Assembly (NCBI GenBank): GCA_023435305.1
Contig: JAEYRV010000050.1
Span: forward strand, 1 to 11,354
Direction: 5' to 3'
Length of the DNA stretch: 11,354 bases
Source of the DNA: Bacillota bacterium
GTDB lineage: Bacteria > Bacillota > Clostridia > Acetivibrionales > DTU013
Shown: in pieces, positions 6,750-11,354 of the stretch
How positions within the stretch are numbered: the stretch's first letter is position 1
How the letters are laid out: each line of letters opens with the position of its first letter
Program-made: the position numbers and the translations under genes
The notes under the pieces: generated by a model
Told to the model about the DNA's origin: nothing
The model's database searches: none
Seen by the model: the letters and a program-made list of their open reading frames with translations, nothing else

Positions 6750-9700
6750 TCAATTCAAACCTTTAACAAGCGTATATTCACCATCCGGTGTGCCGCTTTG
6801 CATATATTTTGCAGTCGCCCAGCTGGTGCTGACTGTGATATGTTCGCCGTCAGCGGTGAAGTTGATGGCTTCAGTCTTATCTACTGCCTTAGCGGAAGAT
6901 GTAAGCGTCCCTGTTGACACATGGGTGTAGGCGCTTGATTTTGCTCCATCCGGCATTGCATATAGATAATACTTAAACCTAAGTGGGTCATCTGCTGCAC
7001 ATATATACAGTACCGCGCTGCCGTCTGAGCGCACATATTTGCCGAAAGTAAATGTGTTGAGCCCGTAGCCTTGGGAACTGTCGGCCTTCCAACTCCATCC
7101 TTCAGGGATGTAGCCCGTCATGTCGCCGTTATCAGCAGATGCTGCAGGAGATTTCTGTGCTCCGCCGGCAGTGAGGGTAATGCTCTTTCGCTGACTGGCA
7201 TCAATGAATCGATGGATAATGGCGGCTACCTCGCTTCTTTTTATATTGCTGTACGGGTTAAAAGTTCCCTTTGTATCGCTTCCAGCCACGATGCCTGCCC
7301 GATAAAGGGAATAGATCCCAATGCTCACATCGCTTCTTGGTATGTCAGGTATGGCATTGTCGGCTATACTATTGCGTGATCTTTCACTCTCGCTCATTGC
7401 ACTTAGTACACCTGCCATGATGTTTGCGAACAGCTCCCGATTGGCGGGAGCGTTAAAGTTATAGCCTGTGAGGACAGGGAAACTTTCTGTTTCATCGAGA
7501 TAGTCCAGATAGGGCTGATACCAGGGGTTCCCTCCTGTAAAGTCATAACTTCTGGCGGTAAGTTTTGCATGTACAGCGGCGGCTAGCTTTACAACCTCAG
7601 CAAGCGTCACGTTATCATTGGGTGCGAAAGCTCCGTTTCCTTTGCCGTTGATAATATTGGCCTCGGCGACGGCACGTACATTTACAGCGTACCAGGAGTT
7701 ATCCGGCACATCGGAGAAGCTGACGGAGGTCGTGCCGGTTTTATTTCCTCCACCGGTTGTCTTTCCATCATTGTCTGAGGGGTCACTGGTAACGGTTGCT
7801 TTCCCTTCGCTGACTGAGGCATCACCTGTGGCAACTTTATTCCCGTCTGCATCTTTCAAAGTGCTGGTTGAACCGCTGTTATCAACAGTTATGCCATCCT
7901 TGCAATCAATATCATCAAAGGTCACATAGTCTATGGGGCTGGAAACAGTAATATCAACAGGCTTATTATCTGTGGTAGTAACAGCAGCACCGGTGGCAGA
8001 AGGAGTAATCGTTACCTCAGTACCGCTTCCTTCAACGGTGGTAGCAAACAACTCACCCTTTGTCTTGTCGCTTGCAACGCTGACCTTGAAACGGCCGCCT
8101 TTGCTGTTTACTCTTGTGGTATTGGTTTTGTGTTCTATATGGATCTCAGACTTTTCATCACTGTCAACTTTAATAAACACACCGTCATACCCTTTTTCGC
8201 TGCTTTTGCTATAGCTGATCCGGGTGCCCGGGCCGGAGTAAATGGTGGTATACCACGGCTCTGTTCTCGTCTTAGGCGGATTGATGAAGAATACTACTTC
8301 TTTTCCTTGATCAATTTCATTTACCGGACCCAGATACTTTACATCCAGTGTACCGGAGGTCTTCTTTCCATTTTCGAACACAGCGCTTTCGCTGCCGCTT
8401 TTTATCGTCAGCGTATCAGTACTGGACTTTATAGTTGCGCTATTTTCAGGCATTTTGGGCATCGTAAACGGTTCAAGAGCTTCCTGAAATTTCTTATTCT
8501 TTAGTATTCCGGTACTTAGGGGTACATTAAGACCCAAATAGCTATCGTTGTACTTATTATTGTCATATGTTATTTTTGAATAATCAGAGCTTATGGTCAT
8601 AGTGAGAGGCTTCTTAGGGTAGTTGGGATCATAAACCATTATTTTATATCCGGTTTCTTTTTTTTCCATGTCATAGGCAAGCATAGCATGAGCCCAATCG
8701 CTGCCTCTGAGAAAAATCAAAACCGGTTCTGGCAGATGACTTCTCAGAGAAGACACCAGTTCACTCGCATTTTCAGAACTGGTATTGGTTATATCACCCA
8801 AAAAGTCGTTTACCGCATACGTCTTTTGCATGAGCTGGTAGTAATAAATCGCATCACGCAATGCAGGGTTTTGTACCGGGGCTTTCAGTGCATATGTATT
8901 TGCTGCGCCGGTTTCAATCTGGGAAAGCTTTAAATCACCTGCATATAACAGTGCAGATACAGCCGACATGCCAAAGCAGTTGCCGAAAAATGCGTTGTTC
9001 ATCACCGAATTGATAGCAGCAATTTCACTGGAGGAAAGCCCATCGATAAGCATTTTGTAGTATTTAGGGGATAATTGATAACCATTGGAGGCACTGTAGG
9101 TCATTCCAGGTCCTGCAGTATCATTGGATGCTTTTATAAAGAAATTTGACGAACTATTGGCAAATGAAAAGCTGTCCTCGCCGAAGATGTACTTTTCGTC
9201 GGTAAGCACTGTTCTTGTGCCTCCGAACCAGTAGGTTGAACCCATCTTTCTGTCTTTTGTGCCTAATGACATCATAAATGAATCGCCTGAAACTTTATTT
9301 GGTCTTGGAGTAAATATCAAAGAAGGATATTTGTCATATCCATCGGCAGTTATGTAGGCAATATATTGCTCACCCTGCCACTGCGGGTCTCTCATTTCAT
9401 ACTGATATCCAAGCTCGCGATCCACCTTTACCGTGAATACGGCAACGCCCTCGGCGGGAAGTGCGTTGTATTTTTCAATCAGCGCCGGCTCGCCCTTTGT
9501 TGCCGGGACGCGCGTAAAATACGCTGTGGCGGTGGCGTCGCCCTCCGTATAAAGGATCTTGAGCTTGGTTTCATAGTATGTGCCCTTTATTCCGGTGCCA
9601 AAGGTATGAAATTCGATTGTAGCTTCAAACTGAAGCTTGTCTCTCACTTCCGCTACCGCTGCCGCCGCCCCTGTTGACAGCAACACAATTGTCATGCACA

Positions 9701-9758
9701 GTGCAAGTACAAGGGAGAGCGCCCTTTTCCCGATTTTCACTGATTTATTAATTAACAA
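6750..9758 (-). CDS. Secreted SLH protein with papain-like cysteine-peptidase-type domain
   Basis: Large surface protein (1004 residues counted from the ATG at 9764; two fewer from the preferred TTG at 9758). A signal peptide spans about 1-36. Residues about 37-160 are a beta-rich N-terminal region. Residues about 230-415 look like a papain-fold cysteine-peptidase or C39-like domain. It has Cys263 in GNCFGMS, His359 in WAHAML and Asp379/Asn381 in VYDPNYP, in the order and setting expected for a catalytic Cys-His-Asp/Asn set. Residues about 445-660 are beta-rich and Thr/Ser-rich, ending in a Gly/Thr linker. Three SLH repeats follow (about 681-735, 740-792 and 803-858). A further domain of about 120 residues (880-1004) comes after them, which is unusual because SLH repeats are often terminal. 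Co-transcription with the upstream lipoprotein is implied by overlapping stop and start. The substrate is unknown; the enzyme call rests on motifs. Confidence 0.85.
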   Translation of the reverse strand: MLINKSVKIGKRALSLVLALCMTIVLLSTGAAAAVAEVRDKLQFEATIEFHTFGTGIKGTYYETKLKILYTEGDATATAYFTRVPATKGEPALIEKYNALPAEGVAVFTVKVDRELGYQYEMRDPQWQGEQYIAYITADGYDKYPSLIFTPRPNKVSGDSFMMSLGTKDRKMGSTYWFGGTRTVLTDEKYIFGEDSFSFANSSSNFFIKASNDTAGPGMTYSASNGYQLSPKYYKMLIDGLSSSEIAAINSVMNNAFFGNCFGMSAVSALLYAGDLKLSQIETGAANTYALKAPVQNPALRDAIYYYQLMQKTYAVNDFLGDITNTSSENASELVSSLRSHLPEPVLIFLRGSDWAHAMLAYDMEKKETGYKIMVYDPNYPKKPLTMTISSDYSKITYDNNKYNDSYLGLNVPLSTGILKNKKFQEALEPFTMPKMPENSATIKSSTDTLTIKSGSESAVFENGKKTSGTLDVKYLGPVNEIDQGKEVVFFINPPKTRTEPWYTTIYSGPGTRISYSKSSEKGYDGVFIKVDSDEKSEIHIEHKTNTTRVNSKGGRFKVSVASDKTKGELFATTVEGSGTEVTITPSATGAAVTTTDNKPVDITVSSPIDYVTFDDIDCKDGITVDNSGSTSTLKDADGNKVATGDASVSEGKATVTSDPSDNDGKTTGGGNKTGTTSVSFSDVPDNSWYAVNVRAVAEANIINGKGNGAFAPNDNVTLAEVVKLAAAVHAKLTARSYDFTGGNPWYQPYLDYLDETESFPVLTGYNFNAPANRELFANIMAGVLSAMSESERSRNSIADNAIPDIPRSDVSIGIYSLYRAGIVAGSDTKGTFNPYSNIKRSEVAAIIHRFIDASQRKSITLTAGGAQKSPAASADNGDMTGYIPEGWSWKADSSQGYGLNTFTFGKYVRSDGSAVLYICAADDPLRFKYYLYAMPDGAKSSAYTHVSTGTLTSSAKAVDKTEAINFTADGEHITVSTSWATAKYMQSGTPDGEYTLVKGLN

Positions 9759-9760
9759 TG

Positions 9761-10366
9761 TCATTCCTCCGTTACTGCATCCTTAACGTATGCAACAAGA
9801 TAATTATTCGATATCGAGTCATTTACTCTAATCATACCGTTCATGTCCACACCGGCAAGTATTCCCGCAACCGCCTCCGGTGTGCCGCTGAAAACACAGG
9901 TCAATGGTCTTCCGTTCTCACCAAAGGTTACTGTTCCATTCGTAAGCCGGTGCATGCGATCGCCAAACTGGATCAGCGAACTCACATTGCCGTCACCCGC
10001 GCATTCAAAGACGATTGCTCCGGCGTTTCCCTGTGCTTCATCTTCCTTTGTAAAAATCAGCTTCATATATGAGTTTATGCCCTTATCAAGATAGTCATAT
10101 ATATTTGAAGCCGGCCACCCTGAGTATGTAACTGTAATTGCTTCGCCTACAAAAGCGACGCTGACCTTGTCTTTGGTCTTAAACGGGCTGTCATCCTTAT
10201 CGCTGTTATCGGCTTTGGGAGCCGCATTATCACTATTTGCCGATTTGACTGTGCTTTCAGCTGCCGGCTTATCTGTCTTGATCTCCTTTTGACCTCCTTT
10301 CCCGCAGCCGGTTAAAGCGAATGCAAGTATTAGTACTGATAGAACATACACAATTGTTTTTTTCAT
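9761..10366 (-). CDS. Small lipoprotein of unknown function
   Basis: I do not recognise a family. The protein is 201 residues from the ATG at 10366. It begins with a lipoprotein signal (KKTIVYVLSV onwards) and lipobox ALTGC with the lipidated cysteine at residue 21. A polar, Lys/Asp/Ser-rich linker (about 24-66) follows, then a compact domain (about 67-195) with GEAITVTYSGWP and a cysteine pair (VFECAG and LTCVF, Cys122 and Cys157 in this numbering). This domain should sit on the outer face of the membrane. Start choice: AGGAG (plus-strand 10374-10378) is 7 bases from the ATG at 10366 but only one base from the ATG at 10372. It is the second gene of the surface operon, 35 bases after the first, and its stop overlaps the next frame. 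Its domain shows a faint resemblance to the C-terminal domain of the next gene's product. Confidence 0.85.
   Translation of the reverse strand: MKKTIVYVLSVLILAFALTGCGKGGQKEIKTDKPAAESTVKSANSDNAAPKADNSDKDDSPFKTKDKVSVAFVGEAITVTYSGWPASNIYDYLDKGINSYMKLIFTKEDEAQGNAGAIVFECAGDGNVSSLIQFGDRMHRLTNGTVTFGENGRPLTCVFSGTPEAVAGILAGVDMNGMIRVNDSISNNYLVAYVKDAVTEE
9766..9770 (-). promoter_or_regulatory. Ribosome binding site suggesting a TTG start for the large SLH protein
   Basis: GGAGG on the minus strand is one base from the ATG at 9764, too close for normal initiation, but seven bases from the in-frame TTG at 9758. The TTG would begin the protein as MLINKSVKIG. The ATG overlaps the TGA of the preceding gene as ATGA, so coupling by re-initiation at the ATG remains possible. 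Confidence 0.55.
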
Positions 10367-10401
10367 AACCATTCTCCTCGTTGATTAATATTTTTTATTG
10401 C

Positions 10402-11124
10402 TTAATCTTCCCATTCAATACGTCTGCATGATATCTGGTCGTAGAAGAAGCCTTCGCCTTCCTCGCGGGCAGGCTTCGGGTCAAGGTAGTTATCAATGCA
10501 ATCGTAATAAACAGCATTTTTATACCCCTCAATATCCTGTTCTTTCCGAACAAAATATAAGTTGATGTGTGGGTCAAAATAGGTGAAGTAGGTCGATATA
10601 TCAATATCAAAGGATAGCTTGGTAACTTCTTCTTCCTCCATCACTTCTGTCCTGAAATTCGAGAAGCGTGACAGGAACTCCCCTTCGCCAGTGGATAGTG
10701 CATCCATGTCCATCTGTAGAAACTCGTTGTCACTATATGGTGAATAGCTGTAATACGTTGAATACTCAACGCTTTCGACCATGCCGGTCTCGGTATCATA
10801 ATGGAATGTAATGGTGGGCAGGTGATCACCAAATCCAAAAATACTCTCCATAGCGCCAGTTATACTCGGCATCATAGCATCGGCATAACCGATTACTCTG
10901 ACGGTTTTATAGTAATGCTTATTACTGTCTGACGCCTCCGGCATAACCGGTTCTCCATCATTTGCTTCATCAATTACATCTGTATCAGCTTGTACACTGT
11001 CAACTGCCTGATCAGCAGTATCTATATCGACAGTATCCGTATTACCGGCAGGCTTAACACTAATCCCGCATGCCACTAAGACAAACATCATGATCACAAC
11101 AACAAGAAAAATAAATTTCTTCAT
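10402..11124 (-). CDS. Acidic-linker lipoprotein of unknown function
   Basis: I do not recognise a family. The protein is 240 residues. It has a signal peptide with hydrophobic residues about 4-17 and lipobox VLVAC (lipidated Cys19). A strongly acidic Asp/Glu-rich linker at about 28-68 has almost no positive charge. A C-terminal domain at about 70-240 is rich in aromatic residues (HYY, YSTYYSYSPY at 121-130, YFTYF) with two cysteines (209 and 233). It should be tethered to the outer membrane face and hold its domain away from the membrane. AGGAGG (plus-strand 11133-11138) is 8 bases before the ATG. It is the first visible gene of the leftward surface operon, so the operon promoter should lie in 11140-11265. 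Confidence 0.85.
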   Translation of the reverse strand: MKKFIFLVVVIMMFVLVACGISVKPAGNTDTVDIDTADQAVDSVQADTDVIDEANDGEPVMPEASDSNKHYYKTVRVIGYADAMMPSITGAMESIFGFGDHLPTITFHYDTETGMVESVEYSTYYSYSPYSDNEFLQMDMDALSTGEGEFLSRFSNFRTEVMEEEEVTKLSFDIDISTYFTYFDPHINLYFVRKEQDIEGYKNAVYYDCIDNYLDPKPAREEGEGFFYDQISCRRIEWED

Positions 11125-11264
11125 AGCTAATACCTCCTAAATCTCAACGTAATGAAGCCCGCGTTATTTGTTCACTCAATCTCAATCATTCTATGAAATA
11201 TAAAGTACAAAGTACATGGACTGGATTAGGATTCGTTGGTAGAATCTTCATAATATCGTCTTAT
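11125..11264. other. Leader region upstream of the surface operon
   Basis: No gene is seen here. Besides the ribosome site at 11133-11138 it holds an AT-rich stretch. The best leftward -10 is TAGAAT (complement of 11188-11193), but the sequence 17 bases further up, TGTACT (complement of 11211-11216), is a poor -35. The latter lies in a short tandem AAGTACAAAGTACA (about 11203-11216), which could be an operator. A promoter must be near, but I cannot place it firmly. Confidence 0.35.
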
Positions 11265-11287
11265 CGGGGTCAGGCTTGAAAAAAATT
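11265..11287. repeat. Half copy (left arm only) of the palindrome
   Basis: CGGGGTCAGGCTTG followed by seven A and TT repeats the outer arm of the palindrome, then stops without the inner ATTCC block. It stands directly beside the full copy at 11289 in the same orientation, forming a 23-base tandem repeat of arms. It may be a remnant of an older insertion or of slippage or recombination between arms. Confidence 0.85.
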
Positions 11288-11288
11288 G

Positions 11289-11354
11289 GGGGTCAGGCTT
11301 GAAAAATTCCTTTATTCACCCAAGTGAATAAAGGAATTTTTCAAGCCTGACCCC
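11289..11354. repeat. Palindromic repeat, copy 3
   Basis: Left arm 11289-11319, loop CCAA (11320-11323) and right arm 11324-11354 form a perfect 31-bp stem. The arms match copy 1 base for base. The loop is the reverse complement of the copy 1 loop, so this copy lies in the opposite orientation. It lies upstream of the surface operon, so here it would have to act as the end of a transcription unit beyond the window, or have no terminator role. Confidence 0.95.

Noticed and set aside
8130..8504. Open frame of 124 residues on the plus strand
   Set aside because: It is antisense to the large SLH protein, whose signal peptide and domains run continuously through this region.
11201..11216. Tandem AAGTACAAAGTACA as a definite operator
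   Set aside because: It is too short, and its position relative to any firm promoter is unknown, so it is mentioned only within the leader region.
1..11354. The window as one large transposon with terminal inverted repeats
   Set aside because: The end sequences match, but the same palindrome also occurs in the middle and no transposase or target-site duplication is visible. The gene content is ordinary chromosomal type.

Overview
The window looks like chromosomal DNA from a Gram-positive, endospore-lineage Firmicute (Clostridia or Paenibacillus-like; the species cannot be named). The reasons are strong AGGAGG-type ribosome binding sites, a YesM/YesN-type two-component pair, LplA/YtcQ-type solute-binding proteins, lipoproteins with Gram-positive lipoboxes and S-layer-homology (SLH) surface proteins. 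No rRNA, tRNA, CRISPR array, phage gene or transposase is visible. Coding density is high, and the longest non-coding stretch is the last ~230 bases.

Layout. (1) Bases 1-59 are most of a near-perfect palindrome. (2) Bases 74-2519, minus strand: an AraC-type response regulator followed by a LytS/YesM-type sensor histidine kinase. (3) Bases 2520-2671: a divergent intergenic region whose two best promoter candidates share one AT-rich -10 block. (4) Bases 2672-5462, plus strand: two extracellular solute-binding proteins of different families, one with a membrane anchor and no lipobox cysteine, the other a lipoprotein. No ABC permease or ATPase is with them. (5) Bases 5461-5540: a second copy of the palindrome, with a perfect 38-bp stem, between converging gene sets. 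(6) Bases 5548-11124, minus strand: a probable four-gene cell-surface operon. In transcription order it encodes an acidic-linker lipoprotein, a second small lipoprotein, a ~1000-residue secreted protein with a papain-like cysteine-peptidase-type domain plus three SLH repeats, and a C-type-lectin-like protein with SLH repeats. (7) Bases 11125-11354: leader region, a half copy and a full third copy of the palindrome.

How it may work together. The kinase, regulator and two transporter-less binding proteins look like one sensory unit. The binding proteins would capture an extracellular ligand and present it to the kinase, as HptA does for HptS/HptR in Staphylococcus aureus; this is inference. The regulator's targets are not evident; the divergent binding-protein promoter is the obvious candidate. 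The second operon appears to build an envelope assembly, with two lipoproteins on the membrane and two proteins held at the wall by SLH domains, one possibly proteolytic and one possibly glycan-binding. The two halves converge on the central palindrome, and no direct functional link between them is visible.

The most unusual non-coding feature is the palindrome family. It has three copies (plus one half copy), all with the outer motif GGGGTCAGGCTTG. Substitutions in one copy are matched by compensating changes in the other arm. The copies at the two ends of the window are exact reverse complements of each other.
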